Below are positions 21,501 to 34,300 of a stretch of 64,000 bases of DNA, piece by piece. How positions within the stretch are numbered: the stretch's first letter is position 1; each line of letters begins with the position of its first letter. The notes below the pieces were generated by a model. The model made no database searches, was not told the DNA's origin, and was given only the letters and a program-made list of their open reading frames with translations. Source of the DNA: Bicyclus anynana (lineage: Eukaryota > Arthropoda > Insecta > Lepidoptera > Nymphalidae); the NCBI RefSeq assembly GCF_947172395.1, contig NC_069095.1, positions 5,642,001 through 5,706,000 of the forward strand. Direction: 5' to 3'. Made by a program: the position numbers and the translations under genes.

Positions 21501-22853
21501 GCTAGTATTAGTGTAGATATTATAAGGCTATATTAGCTTACCACAACTAGTCAACTATTAGCCCCACTATCACCTTAAATAATGTACCTGACTAATTTTA
21601 TTTATTTTAGTTAAGAGGTAAACTAGTCAGCTCTTTGTTTTGTTTGTAGATTGTATTCCTACTAAGCTCCGCCAGATTGAAATGTCATTGAATTGAAAAA
21701 AAAGAACTTACACTTGTAGAAGCTGCATCTGAATTATTCTTGAGCGCTGCAGCATAATTTAATTTTGGTGATTTTATAGAACTCTGCATCAGTACAGGCG
21801 AAGGACTCTTTCGGAAATTGTTCTCTAGCACATGCATAGATCCCCGACTGTCAGATAAGTTGTTACTTATGCTACTAATTAAAATATTAGGTACACTCAG
21901 TATGTCTACAGTTGTAGGAGTATTTAATGCCTCAATGCATGCTTGAGCCATTTCAACTTCTCTGTTTATATATTTCTCCTCAACAATTTTCTTGTATGCT
22001 GCTTCAAGATCAGCTACTTGATTGTCAGCCAAAATGGTGCTCATTAATTTGATTTCTGCTTCCAATTCTCGAATTGAACATTCATTGGTTGCAGCTATTT
22101 TGGCTTCTCTTGTAAGTCTCACATCCACTGCCTCCTGTATTTTCAATATGGCCTCATCTGTGTTATTGGTTTGGACGTTACTCTCTTTGACTATTTTGTT
22201 AAATATACAATGTTGTGATACTCTGTTGGCTTTCTTGTATCCAGTGAGTTTTTCGCCCAAGTTTGCTGTTACATCCTCAACATATTCATACATGTCGAAG
22301 CAGTTAATCTTCCCGAACCTATAAATTAGAGTGTGAGTAGAGCTGGCCGAAGATGTTTTACTGGATAAGTTACATGACACAAATGTTTTCCTTCCATGAT
22401 ACTTTTCAAAGTATTTTTGTAGTCCTTTAGATATTAATTTGTCTCGGAAGGTAGGTTTAATGCTGCTATTTTTTCTATACTTATACCAACCAACCACTTC
22501 AGATGCTGCAGACGCAAGTAGTTCCGATAGCATATCCTCCTTTATCGTACCAGTTGGTAAGTAAAATAACGAAACTGAGGGCAATGGTAACACGGTCCTA
22601 ATTACGATTTGAGTATCCAAACGCGCGCTGTCATTTTGTGAGTCGTTAATGTGGTTAGTAATTTGTGAAGTCACATCGCCGATAAGGAATCCCTCCTGAA
22701 AATAACATACATAACTCCATTAAACTTGTTTTTAAAACTATATTACAACATTTATTAGTGTATTCATACCTGACAATTAGCGGAATTCATACATTCGTAC
22801 AGTAAAAACGATAGCGCGGTGCCGTTAAGCGACACCTTCTCTGTATAAGCCAT
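18510..22853 (-). CDS. ABRAXAS2: Abraxas-family protein (BRISC/BRCA1-A scaffold)
   Basis: MPN-minus scaffold that holds the Lys63-specific deubiquitinase BRCC36 in the BRISC or BRCA1-A complex. Exons on the minus strand: 22770-22853, 21712-22695 and 18510-18683, GT-AG and all phase 0; 413 aa (human ABRAXAS2 415). Marks: N-terminal MPN-type start with SLNGTALSFLLYECM and GFLIGDV, the block SEVVGWYKYRKNSS, STHTLIYRF, a coiled-coil part around residues 195-275 (EAVDVRLTREAKI...EEKYINREVEMAQAC), and a tail with SNYIEDLITFD like the YENLIDP region of ABRAXAS2. No C-terminal SPxF BRCA1-binding motif is present (the end is GGSSPE), which favours the ABRAXAS2/BRISC type. The 3 kb second intron holds a non-LTR insertion and a Helitron. 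Placing the last exon relies on a good acceptor, phase and the motif. Confidence 0.87.
18941..18984. repeat. Near-perfect palindrome
   Basis: ttttgttaagaatataaac faces its complement across a few bases in Abraxas intron 2. Arms of about 20 bp. Confidence 0.8.
19025..20905 (-). mobile_element. 5'-truncated jockey/CR1-type non-LTR retrotransposon
   Basis: Inserted in Abraxas intron 2 in the gene's own orientation. About 1.9 kb: part of the reverse transcriptase, a 3' UTR, and a (TTTGAAT)n tail on the minus strand. The start is cut off, so the endonuclease domain is missing. Very few mutations break the frame, so the insertion looks fairly recent. A short 3' fragment of the same family is at 34796. 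Confidence 0.9.
19251..20756 (-). pseudogene. Reverse transcriptase ORF of the non-LTR element
   Basis: About 501 residues open, and the frame stays open further upstream to about 20905. Motifs: NNYRP, QYGFTKGRSTTDA, FCDLSKAFDCVDH, GVPQGSILGPFLFLVYINDL, the active site FADDT and FLGVTLD, then the thumb/C-terminal part. Between NNYRP and YEKI the residues SHNNQHKR do not resemble the usual IS.LP..SK segment, which suggests paired small indels. No endonuclease domain, so not autonomous. Confidence 0.88.
21157..21505 (+). mobile_element. Lep1-like Helitron with inner minisatellite
   Basis: Starts TCTATATATATAAAAATGAA after an A and ends gaccgggtccGCTAG before T, the Helitron rules. Internal block gttagtctcgctaaaac. 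At 21353-21450 it carries a ggtaggggtaggg-type GC-rich repeat. Confidence 0.82.
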
Positions 22854-23094
22854 TGGATATTACAATTTAGTCATTTGTTCATTTTAAACAAGCAATTAAA
22901 TTATTCAATAAATTTTACACTATATCAATTAAAATATTAATTTAATTTTACTTTTGAGTCATACTCAAATCAAAGCAATCAAAAGCATCACAGACTAACT
23001 AAACTAAAACTATAAGGCAAAACATGACGTTTAGTGATGTGCAAAGAATAATCTAGGATTGGAGGAATCAAAGATGTGACTTTCGTTTCGGTCC

Positions 23095-23225
23095 GACCGG
23101 CCCTTAGAACAAATACCTATAGATATGTATCGCACTTAAATTCACCAACAATATTCTGTCGTTTTTTGATGGGTACGAGGGTACGAAGTAAACTCACTTC
23201 ATTTAAATTTCAAATATTCAACACT
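23095..23225. mobile_element. Composite repeat family B, left module only
   Basis: tcgcacttaaattcaccaac, tctgtcgttttttgatggg and agtaaactcac match the left module of the copies at 15095 and 26740. Confidence 0.6.
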
Positions 23226-23352
23226 ACTTAGTTATTAATCTATTTAAGAATATTTAACAAAAGTGTCTACTAGCTTATTATGATTTCGATCCCGGGTAAC
23301 AATATTTTTTTTTGTTTTTCTCAATTCGTTAGTAATAGTAAATCTCTTAGAT

Positions 23353-24138
23353 CAGTGTTGCCAGATGAGTCTTGTGAGAAGTTACCCGAAATATTAAAAA
23401 AAGTAACCTTTTTGTCTAAAAAGTAACCTTTTCACTAACTACTCTTGCTTTTTGCGTTCCACAGCATGGCTAAACCACCATTTCAGCCTCTAGGGGCTAA
23501 AGTATTTTTTTTTTAATATCTGTCTGTTACGAATACTAGCCAAGTTTGCCGCTACATAAGTACTAAATTACTTTATACCGAAGAAGATGTTACTCCTAAA
23601 TAGAATCATCTTATGTAAGACCCTGATTGTTTGCCTTTTCCTCATGGAATAAGAAAAATAAAATTAAAGAGCAAAAATTTAAAAAACTATTGACGTGAAT
23701 AATAATTCATACTTGATTTTTTTTAAAAATTCAATGTTACTGCAACTTACTTATTTCACAACGTCAATTGTGACATCTTCATTTATAGTGAGAATTGTAA
23801 CCTTATTTTGAAGATTGAACAAAAAGGAAATACCTCTTATACTATGGGTCTATTCAGCCCCTTGTTTAACAATCTATTCATATTTTTTACTGGAAAGGTA
23901 TTAAAAGTTAATAGAATGTTAGTTAAATTGACACAGAAACATCAATGAGTTCTTGAGCACTTGTCCGCATTTCTTGATTTAACGACCTTTCTGTTTTATG
24001 TATACGAAATAGTAAGTTATTTCTAAAAAATCCTCAATATTACGTAAAAGTAACCTTTTTATTAATGTAACCTAAAAGTAACCAATGCAGTCAAAAAATC
24101 ACCTAAAAGGTTACAAAAGTAACCTTCTGGCAACACTG
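23353..24138. mobile_element. hAT-like non-autonomous DNA transposon with target-site duplication
   Basis: Ends are cagtgttgccaga and tctggcaacactg (13-bp perfect inverted repeats). The flanks are cttagat on both sides (23346-23352 and 24139-24145). The 786-bp body has repeated gtaacctttt motifs near both ends and no transposase ORF. CAGTG ends fit hAT; hAT normally makes 8-bp duplications, and here I see 7. Confidence 0.82.
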
Positions 24139-24169
24139 CTTAGATTATTTTAAAAATAAGTAAGTGTAC

Positions 24170-24206
24170 ACAAAGACCTTATACTTAATAAGTATAAGGT
24201 CTTTGT
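24170..24206. repeat. Perfect 18-bp-arm palindrome
   Basis: acaaagaccttatactta and its complement separated by one base. Close to the right end of the hAT-like element but outside its target-site duplication. Confidence 0.9.
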
Positions 24207-24885
24207 AAGTACATCGATGAAAAAAAAATTAAAAGCAAAAGTCTCCATTTAAAATTACCGTTGTTTTAGTTCTAAGACATTCCGGTTGCAGAAATAGTAT
24301 AGTATTTTTTTCCTTACATGGCAAAAAAGGTAAACAAAGATCCGTCGTCACGACATTCACATATTTCTCACAAACCGTCCGTTTAAACTAAATCATTTAT
24401 ATACACATCACTTCATTTAACGCGCACACCGCGAATTACATAAAAACTGCTTGTAATTAACTATTATATCACATTTATTTCACTAAAAACGAAATCACAA
24501 CAAGTTTTATTTCTACAGATTAACGAAAATGTTGCGAATTTGACATTTCGTAATGCTAGATTGTCTATGAATTGAAGAGACGGGAAAGATACATGAAATT
24601 ATAACTTGTCGATAATTATGTACATATTTTTTAATTTTAATATTTGTGTCCTTTGTGGCTTATAAATAAAATAAATGTGTATCTTTATTAACACAGCACC
24701 AAAGAATATATTATACTCCATGGAGAAGAAGTAAATCTACATACATGAAAAGTTGGACATAGCAGCGACATTATTTCCGCATACGAATATTTTTTCATAA
24801 AGTCAGTGGCAATTTTAAATGGAGATTTTTGATTTTAAAATAGTTGAAGGACCTAATTGAGAAAAAACAAATAATAATTTTAAAA

Positions 24886-25193
24886 AATATATACAACCGA
24901 CTTCAAAATATTAACGTACCCACGAAATTAAAAAAGGGAAAAATAATATCATTATATTTTCTGCCAAGCCAGTGTATTCAATCTATTAATTCAAGGTGTA
25001 CCCTATCGTAAAGATTTTTGTTTCTCAGACATTATTTTTGTCTGTCATGTGTTTTTTTCAGTAACGACTTAAGTCAACATCAGACGGGCTTGGCAGCGAC
25101 TTCAAAATGATCAATAAGTAGAAAATATAATAATGTTATCTTTCCCTTTTTAGTTTCATGGGTACGTTAACATTTTGAAGTCGGTTGTATTTT
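24886..25193. mobile_element. Palindromic MITE (tacaaccgacttcaaaa ends)
   Basis: Begins atacaaccgacttcaaaata and ends with the complement (attttgaagtcggttgta); arms about 75 bp including gtacccacgaaatt / tttcatgggtac. Nested within the larger inverted-repeat element. Confidence 0.82.
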
Positions 25194-26169
25194 TTCATAA
25201 TATTTTTTTTTTATATTTTTAATATACCTAATAAATAAATCAATCCATATGAAATTCAACCTAAAATCTACCCATCTGAAAGTCGAAATTTTCGGTTAGT
25301 TATATTATTGTTAGTCATACACTACTCAGCAATCAGCAATAATATAACAACCAAACAACAAATAAATAACAAGACTAACAATTGCAAACGAAACAAATAA
25401 GTAATGATGATATGGAACAAACATTGACACGACCTCACTGTGAGCATGGAAGCGACAATGTGGCACTTTTTGCTCGCAGTTAACTCATCCTAAACCGAGC
25501 TTAACCGATCGCGGCGCGAGTGCTCCCGAATGTTTGTAATTATATAGCACGATCAAAAATTATTAAAAAACCGATTCTTCAACCACTTGCAAAATTTTTA
25601 AATTAAGAATAAAGAAAACAATACACAAATACGACTTGAATATTATGATTGCTGGATCAGAAAAATAAATAAAAGATTTGAAATACTAATGGAAAAAAAT
25701 TTATTACTTTTGTTTCGCAACATGGTGAGATTTTTATTTTTCTGGTATACGTAAATCGTGATAGTCAGAATTATTAGGATATTATTTAAAGAAGTTTGAG
25801 AGATAGTGATGTACAAGGGGCCGAAACTTTAGTACAAAGGTTTTTGAATATATGACATTATGCGGTAATAAATTTAGTAGGTTCTAGAGCTAGAAAAATG
25901 TTACGAATTATAATTAGGGACAGACAGTAAGTGTACATTAATTCCAATTATGTTCTACATAGTCATTTGGACTAGTGGTGTATAACCAAGGTAAAAAAAG
26001 AAAGAAATAATAATCTTTAATTCAATAGAAAAATATTTTTGTCGCTTTTTTGTTTTTCTCAATTGTTTTCTTCAACAATTTAAAAATTAAAAATTTCCAT
26101 TATAAATTGCCACTGACCTTATTTCAAAAATATTCGTATGCGGAAATAATGTCGCTACTATATCCAACA

Positions 26170-26293
26170 AAATGAAATGAAATGTTAATGTTTTTTAACT
26201 TTTGTATCTTTTGTAATTTTTAAAAATGTAAACTGTAAAATTTTTGTAATTTATGTACTTGGAAATAAAGGCTATATTATTATTATTATTATT
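26170..26293 (+). mobile_element. Short non-LTR-type insertion with 13-bp target-site duplication
   Basis: The insert of 124 bp ends ggaaataaaggctatatt(att)n and is flanked by actatatccaaca on both sides (26157-26169 and 26294-26306). It interrupts the right arm of the large inverted-repeat element, so it is younger. Confidence 0.85.
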
Positions 26294-26739
26294 ACTATAT
26301 CCAACATTTTCATGTATTTCATGATTCACTTCTTCTCCTTGGTGTATATATTCTTAAAATGATATTTAATTTCCTAAAATGCACACAACTGAAAAGTTGG
26401 AAAACGAAACGAATATGGAACGTATTCGTTTTTTAAGTAATGACGTATAGTAACGGATATTTTAGTTTAGTTATTTCAGATATAACGATACCTACTTGAT
26501 ATCGTTACGATGCCCGCGGTTAACTTCTCAACCCTACTGATTGTCTTTGGTTCATAGTCAGCCATTATTGTTGTTTAAAATTGACATCTAAGAAAATTTC
26601 AAGTATAGCATTGCAGCTATGTCCAACGTTTTCGTGTATGTACCTTCACTTTTTCTCCTTGGAGTATATATTCATTGGTCCAGCTTTTGTGTTTGGAAGG
26701 AATTCAAATACTCCCGAACCCATAGATTTTTATGTACTT

Positions 26740-27345
26740 GTACCTTAGATCATTAAAAAGAATGGACCTGTTTCGCACCCAAATTCATCAACAAAAAAGT
26801 CTGTCGTTTTTTGAGGGGGACGAGGTAAACTCACACATCGAAAACATTTAACACCATTAAGTATATTCTGTGTCCATACACTACACACAACTGTATAATT
26901 GACAATACACACACGCGTAATTTTTACACAGCCTAACCAACACATCGCTTAGACTATCCACAGAATATATATTTAAAGAATGTTCGATCGATTTTTTGCT
27001 GTTCCGTCAAAAGAATCGATTCTTTTTAGAAATCGTTTTGATTACAAATTTGATAAAATTATGGTAGAAATACTTACAAATAAAACGTTACTCCATCTTT
27101 TACTAAACTAAAAGTTTTTGGTCGTTTTTTATGCCATTCAACTACGCAAACCGGCATTTTTAGGGAGCTCTTTACACGACGAAAATGATAACAACAATAA
27201 GACATCGATTACAGCAACAGTTTTTATAAACGCGTTCGATCATTGATTTTTGATCTTTGACAGAGGGGTAACAGTTTACGAGGCAGGTCCTTTCATTTCA
27301 ATGGTCTAAGATTTGTACCGAATCGTAAATCTATTCCCGAACCCG
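26740..27345. mobile_element. Composite repeat family B, two-module copy
   Basis: Left module with aaaagtctgtcgttttttga and gaggtaaactcacacatcg; right module with acatcgattacagcaacag and gaggggtaacagtttacgag then gcaggtcc. Same order and orientation as 15095-15775. Confidence 0.65.
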
Positions 27346-28321
27346 AGATTTCCAAAATCAACTTCTAAAGAATGTTTATGTATTGTCCATTTAGCCATAA
27401 ATTATTATGAATTAAATTAAATAGAAAATCTCTAAAAATTAGAAAAGCCCTATTAGAATTATTTATATTACCTCTGTGGCACGTATTTGAATTTTTTGAC
27501 GTTTTCTTTTATTTTGTCTTTCATGAAATTTCAGAAGCAAAAGCATATTTTTCGCATGTCAGAATATTTTTCATTTCAGTTTCATTTTCACTAAGTATCA
27601 GTAGGAAAAACTATCTTTACGATTGCGTGACGCTCAGAATTCAGTTTCAGTTTATTTATTTAATTTGGCTGTAGCGTTTGGTAAGCGTTTCTTTAATTTT
27701 AATTATTATAATTTAAATTTTATATTAGTAGGGTTGTTATTGTAATTATTATCTATTTTTATTAAGTGTAGTAAGTATATTATTTTTTAGATAGGTAGTA
27801 CTATCTAAAAAATAATATGTACAGCGATTTTGACTAAAGATATTTAAATTAAAATAGTGACTATTATTTATTATGTTTAGTTTGTGAAAAACTATTTTAA
27901 TTATTAGATTCTACTATGGGTTTAGTGCCTACATAATAGGCCTTTTTTAGTAAATTTTGTGGTTCTACCATGACTGGAAATGAACTATTTTGATTTATAT
28001 TTCAGAGTGAGGTTCACAGCTAACTAGTCAATAATTATATGGCTGTGACTTTATCCCTTTTTTCATATAATAATAATAATAATAATAAATAAATCTTTAT
28101 TCACCAGAACTTCATATCCCAAAATTAAGTTGAAGCCCTGCCTCCTGTACTAGTTATTACTGTGTATGTAAAATTACTTTTAATAAAAATATATTATTTA
28201 ATGAGGTTGAATTATTTTTCACAAACAAATACATGTCCAACAAAACTCTCTCTCTTTGTGTAAAATACCTAGATTTATTATTAATTTTTTGCATTGTTTT
28301 AGATGATTATTAATCTGGTGA

Positions 28322-31300
28322 ATGGTGAACTGGTTTCAAGCCACTGCAAAATACCAAAAATTGTGTTGTTTTGGTTCACATAATTTAAGCTTTCAAAGAT
28401 TTATTAATAAACCCTACAAAATGGAAGAGTGTGCTAATAAGGAATGTCTAAGTCAAGATCCAGTTTTATCGAAGAAATATTACCGTCGGGCTGAGCATAG
28501 GTAAGCATTACATACTCCTTTTATTTATTGAGTTGTATTTTAAGACATTAATGTTATCTATGGTCTAAGCTCTATGCCCTGCTATAAGCGTGGCCCTACC
28601 CTGGAGTGGGCCATTAAAATAGACTGAAAATAATAAATTCAAGACCTAGGGCCTGACCTTCAAACCAGGAAAATTGTTTTGGCTTAAGGTCAATCTAATA
28701 TTAGAAAAAAATTTTGATCTGTGATAACATACTCGATTCTAGCATTATTTTCATAGAATGGAGTGAATTGTATTAAAATATTTAGTATATAAAATTAGAT
28801 TATCTACTATATAAAAATAGATTATCTTCTGTATAAAAATAAGTCAGGTTTTTTTTCCTGATTCTATAACTCCAGTACGCACGAAACAATTTCCATGGTT
28901 TTGCATTCTTTGGATTTGCTTTCTTTGATGGTTTTGCTTTCTTTGGGCTCCATGAGGTTTATAGCAAAGAAAATTCAGGAAAAGGTAGGGTAGGGTAGTT
29001 GAAAGTTTACATAGAGTTTTACGCGGACGAGGTCGCGGGCGTCTGCTAGTTTTTATGTAATTTTTTTGAGGATTAGGGGAGGTAAAGGTCAGGTGATATA
29101 TTAGTACCGTACAGCATAACAACATATACATTATGAAATCCTGGTGAATTCGGTACGAGGGTGATTACTAAAATATTCTTAATAATAAATTTATGACGCT
29201 CATTCGCTTAACGCTGCGAGATAAGGGCTATTATTATGATGAGCTTACATCAGAAACCGAACTGTGACCCGTCAAAATGTTATCATTAGCAATAAACAAT
29301 ATAACCGATCATTTGTTTAGTGTGTCGTGTGTTACATTGGCTGCTCGAGCCTTGAGTCGATCGGACGACTTCGGAACATCGGATATTTTACGTTAATTGT
29401 CAATATGCCGGATGAATTCGAGATCGCCTACCCGCTGTCGCCGTCATTAAGTCCGCATGAGATACGGGCGCGTGCCAACTCGGCGACTAAGCGTAAACCG
29501 GTCGTGTCATTCGTCGTCGGCGATGTTACGGTGGAGATACCCGACAAATCCATTGTAGGCATGGACAAACCGTTGACTAGAAGTGACAAAACTGATACGG
29601 AGTTGGACAGTTTCGCAGAGTCCCTCAGTACCGTGCACAGCACTTGGTTCGATAAGAGAGATCTACAGCATAGGTATGTAGAAATGCGTCGCGCTGTCAT
29701 AGCAGATATAGTTTGTAAATATTTAACAAATGATAGAATATATCACGTGAATATATTATAAACTAAACAATAATGATAAATTGTATTGATGGTATATATG
29801 CGAGGCTAAGTTATGTATGTAATTTATGTATGCACTTACAACTACATATAATATAATACGTTTATGTATTTGTAATTCCAATTTGATGAGTCCCAAATCT
29901 ATGTTTGTTGCGTTTAAATTTTCATGCACTTATAAATAAAAAATAATATAGAATTCCTAATATGTATAACAATAAGGTACCTATGGATATACCTAGGTAA
30001 TCTTACCTTAGCTAAGCTAGTAGTCTATTAGATAATAGACGAATCAAACGGACATTTAAATGTAAATTTTAAACCACTGGGAAATTGGAAATCTATCTAC
30101 GAGATACGAGGAACTATAGTCGTGAAATCTAAGATGAAGCCAACATGTATAAATCGTACGTCTACTGATGTTGGTAAATGACTTTGGCGCACATGATCGA
30201 TTTAATATATAAACATATAAATCAACCACACTAACTTATTTATCTTAACATACTTATTTATTAAAAAAAAAAATAGCCAAATATTAAAAACATTACCAAT
30301 ATCCTCTTTTCCCATGTAACTCATATTATGTACTATGTTTGAGTGGTGGTGGTGGAATGCGATAGTAGTTTACCGGATGGGGATCGAACCCAGGATTTTT
30401 GGGATTTGAATACGACCCCTTAACCGTCCTTTCCCTAATGTCCCATCTCAACCACTTGATCTGTTACCACTTGACCAGATAATTACTTTTTTAGATTAAC
30501 AACCAAATTATTTATTTCAAAATAAACCATTTCTTCGTTATCTGTTATTTATTTTGTTTTAACATAGGTGGGTACCTAATATTTTCAAGATTGAATGATA
30601 AAATAATCAGTCAAACTAAAATTAATCTTAAGTATATTTTATTCTCATATTTGCCTATCCTTAGTTATTTATCTTATTAGATGCCTATTAGAATAATATA
30701 AATAGGTTTTGATTTCAAAATTAGAACAAATTACGTCGTAGAAGCGAGCAAGGCGTTCCTTAAATCGAAGCGTGTGATTTAGATTACAAAACACAGCACA
30801 CCATCGCGGATACAGTCTTAACAACTTTGTTGGCCTTCGTAACTCTTTCTAATATCTACGGTCCTGACAAACCTTTGTTTAATGCCACCTTCACTGGCTG
30901 TTATTATTACAAGTTTCTCTGCTAGATCGAATCAGAAATGAGGAGATCCGCAGAAGAACTATAATCACTGACATAGCTCAGCGAGTCGCGAAGCTGAAGT
31001 GGCAATGGGCAGGCTACAAAGTTCGCAGAGGCGATGGATGTTAGGTCCAATATGCTGGCGACTGTCTAATGGCCTAATGACCCCGCACCGGAAAGCGCAG
31101 GATTGTTCGACCCCGGACTAGGTGGACTGAGGACATCAAGTGTGTTGTAGGGAGTCGCTGGTTGCTGGCGGTTCGAAGCCGTTGTATTTGTAAGTCCATG
31201 CAAGAGGCCCATGTCCAGCAGTGGACGTCTATCGGCTGTTAATGATAATGATGATAGAGGCTCATCATTCAGCCAATTTTTTATAATACGAGTACATGAA

Positions 31301-34300
31301 GTCCATGAATTAAAAAAAAATCCAATTATTACATCATGCAATACCCATAATTAAATATTTTGTTGTTGTTTGAAGATGCGTCTTTGCGTGTTTTCATTAT
31401 GATTCATGCTTTAATAACAATTTTTTTATCGCAGTCTTAATTTTAAATTCTTGCACTCACATCATATAGATAAAATCTTTGGAAACATCCCAATGATTTT
31501 CTCCAATTTCGTAAGCATGTATAATTTAAGGGCGATGTATTTGGCATGAGTTAAGATTAATTACAGTTTTACGACTGCTAATTTAGCAAATACACGGAAC
31601 TAACATGAAAAATAGTGTAAACATTGACTTGTACTAGTGTAAACATTGATTTTAGTCACAGAATGCATAATTATGTACAATTTTTAGTCACATCGAATAC
31701 GGGAAAATGTTGCTTAATTTATATGTTTAACATGGATTATTTACATTTCATAATTTAACGTCACCTTTTTCTATGGAATATTTATAATGATTCAATTGCT
31801 ATTAGATATATCTTTTACAAAATGTTTCACAACATTATCATTTTATTTTTTTAAAAACAACTAAGATCTTCTATCTTCCTCTAAAATCAAGTGATTTATC
31901 TTAGTTAAAATTATTACTTGTATTTATTACCTGAGTACCTAATAATTGCCTTTTTGGATTTGTTATTGGTTTTTATTATATTTATCATTTACTAACAGAA
32001 GCTCGCGACTTCGTCATATTTCTTTTGACTTCAAATAACAGGTTTCTTTGCAGAGTTATCTCCTATAATACTTATATAAAACGAAACATTTATGTGTGTT
32101 ATCTGTCTCTGAAAATTTTCATCCAGAACTGTTCAGCCGTTGCGTTGGGCCTTGATTGATTGAAAATCATCCATAAAGTAGTTAAGTTTCCTTATATTTT
32201 ACAATTTTCCGTGTAGTTATCGTTCCGTAAGAATCTTCTGCAAAGTATTACAAAACATAAACTAAAAAAAATAATAAAATCGGTAAAGTCATTCTCAAAC
32301 GATGACGTCTCCAAAGGAAATGAGCATTCATTTTTATACTCGTATAATATACAATATACATTTATGTGTATTGGCGGACCCGGTCAAGCTTCGCTTTGAC
32401 TCGACCTTACAAATGCACCATACAAACTTCCATTCAGCTCTTCCACCCATTTTCTAACCCCCCACGGTTAGAAAGAGTCAAAGTAGCCAATGGCACTCCA
32501 TCCTTTCAACTATCTCCACTTAAAAAATCACTTCAATTCGTCACTCTGTTTTGCCGAGAAAGACGGACAAACAAACAGACAGACCGACAGACTCGCAAAC
32601 TTTCACATTTATAATATTAGTATGGATAAGTGAATATAGATAACATACATAGCAACCATAGGTGTTAACACGTTATAAGGAAGTGAATCAGCTGTTATAC
32701 GCAGACGGTCGCGGGGGAGACGTTGTTGGGGATATCGCAGTGAAGTGACTCGTGAATGGGCGTCAGTAACGCTGTAGTGTAATGTCAGTATACGCGAACA
32801 CGTCGTTCGGAAGGGTCCTTTGTTGAGGCTGATTATCACAAACCGACCTTATCGCGATCATCTACGTTGAGTGTTTGTTAAAGTATTAAAAGTACACATA
32901 TTCAAAGCGCGAACAACACACGCCTCTGACCTATTAACACACCATTCGTGTTATATTCATACGTGTCAATTTTGTGCATTGCAAAATTTTAATGCGCCGT
33001 GTTTGTGTTTTTATCATTGTGTGTAACAAAGTTTGGGTTTGCTGTGTTTGAGTCACCTAAACTGAAACGCAGAATGTTGATATGTGTTTTTATTTGTGTA
33101 TTGCCAAGGTCTCGTTGTTAGTGCGAGTTTCATCATAGTTTCATTGTTATCATGTTTTTTTTTATTTACTGTTAAATGGTCTTCAATATACAATATATAT
33201 ACAATATATTGCTTGATGACTTTTCTATTGTTGGTTAGGATTAATTTGTTACACTTAATTGGGTAGTTGTTCTTGTAAAACAAAATACATATTTGGTAAT
33301 TGTTTTACTTTCGTTATTGAGTCATGTAGTAGATACATACACATCGTATTGCGTACTTATATACAGAAACATTTTCTGTGTGTAGCTTTGTGTAAATAAC
33401 CTATTATGTTTATAAAACTTTATAAAATATTATAGCATATAGGTATGTTTAAAATTTTAATAACGTGCAGATTATTTCGATGCTTAAAATATTGCATTTA
33501 TTATTACAGGGCTAAATGTAAACCAGTTTAGGAATTTAAATTGGATACAAGCGATATAACAGATTTTCCCTTTCTAGTAACTTGTGTTCTAGACTAGTAA
33601 TGTTTGAAACACCGTGCCAACTTCGCAGGCTTATTTATTCAGAGAGGTAGTTTTGCATAATAAATGTATACCAGTATGTAATTTGTTTACAATTGCAAGA
33701 GTATTTACATTGATTGATTTTGTCGTTTTGACACACACTTTTAAAAGGTTGAAGATGTATATATTATATTTCAAGACCTTTAAATTTATACGTGAACTTA
33801 ATGTGTTTAGTTTAAGTTTTTTGCTTAACTCAACCGTGACACCTATATACAATTTTATATTTAACACAATATGCCCAATAGGTGTGCAGGAAAATTACAT
33901 ATTGTATTACATATGTTATGCATAGGTACGTTCAGATATAAAAGTAATAAAATGAAAAATTAAATACACTTCTCAAAAAGCCCCCTGAAGCAACTTGTCA
34001 ACTCTGTAGTAGAACTTCAAATTATAAAATTAATTATTATCTTTAGCTTAAAATGTAAAGTAAATACATAATTAGTAGTAAATACTATATCTACACATAA
34101 CTCATACGTTACGAAGGTCAGATCACTGTGAGAGCAAGTTATTTTAACTTTGTTACTGTCAAGGATATCTACACAAATGCTTCCTGCATTAAATTAAATG
34201 GAAGTCTTTCATTCGAGTTCCATATTATTTAAGGAATCCTTATAGTTTTTGATTGAGTGACAGACGTTTAATTCAAAAGCTATCAAGGCTTCCTTTATTG

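Larger units (their letters stand above)
24699..26351. mobile_element. Large inverted-repeat element with nested insertions
   Basis: Left arm 24699-24835 (caccaaagaatatattatac, catgaaaagttggacata, gcagcgacattatttccgca) is repeated in inverse at 26085-26351, where it is split by a small insertion at 26170-26293. Between the arms lie a palindromic MITE and about 0.9 kb of AT-rich sequence without a transposase. A third, lone arm is at 26615-26675. Confidence 0.7.
22854..28321. other. Repeat-filled intergenic region, Abraxas to NT5C2
   Basis: About 5.5 kb with no supported coding exon. It holds at least five repeat insertions, listed separately. 22854-23090 upstream of Abraxas should contain that gene's promoter. 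27480-27690 contains no clear repeat and ends in a possible donor (gcgtttg|gtaagcg), so it could be a 5' UTR exon of NT5C2; this is speculative. Confidence 0.5.

Noticed and set aside
21685..21711. Stop at 21685 as the true end of Abraxas
   Set aside because: A strong donor (agt|gtaagt) precedes it and an in-phase exon with a family-like tail exists at 18510-18683. Kept as an alternative, not the main model.
29428..29700. Minus-strand ORF of 90 codons
   Set aside because: Exact antisense of NT5C2 exon B, no motif.
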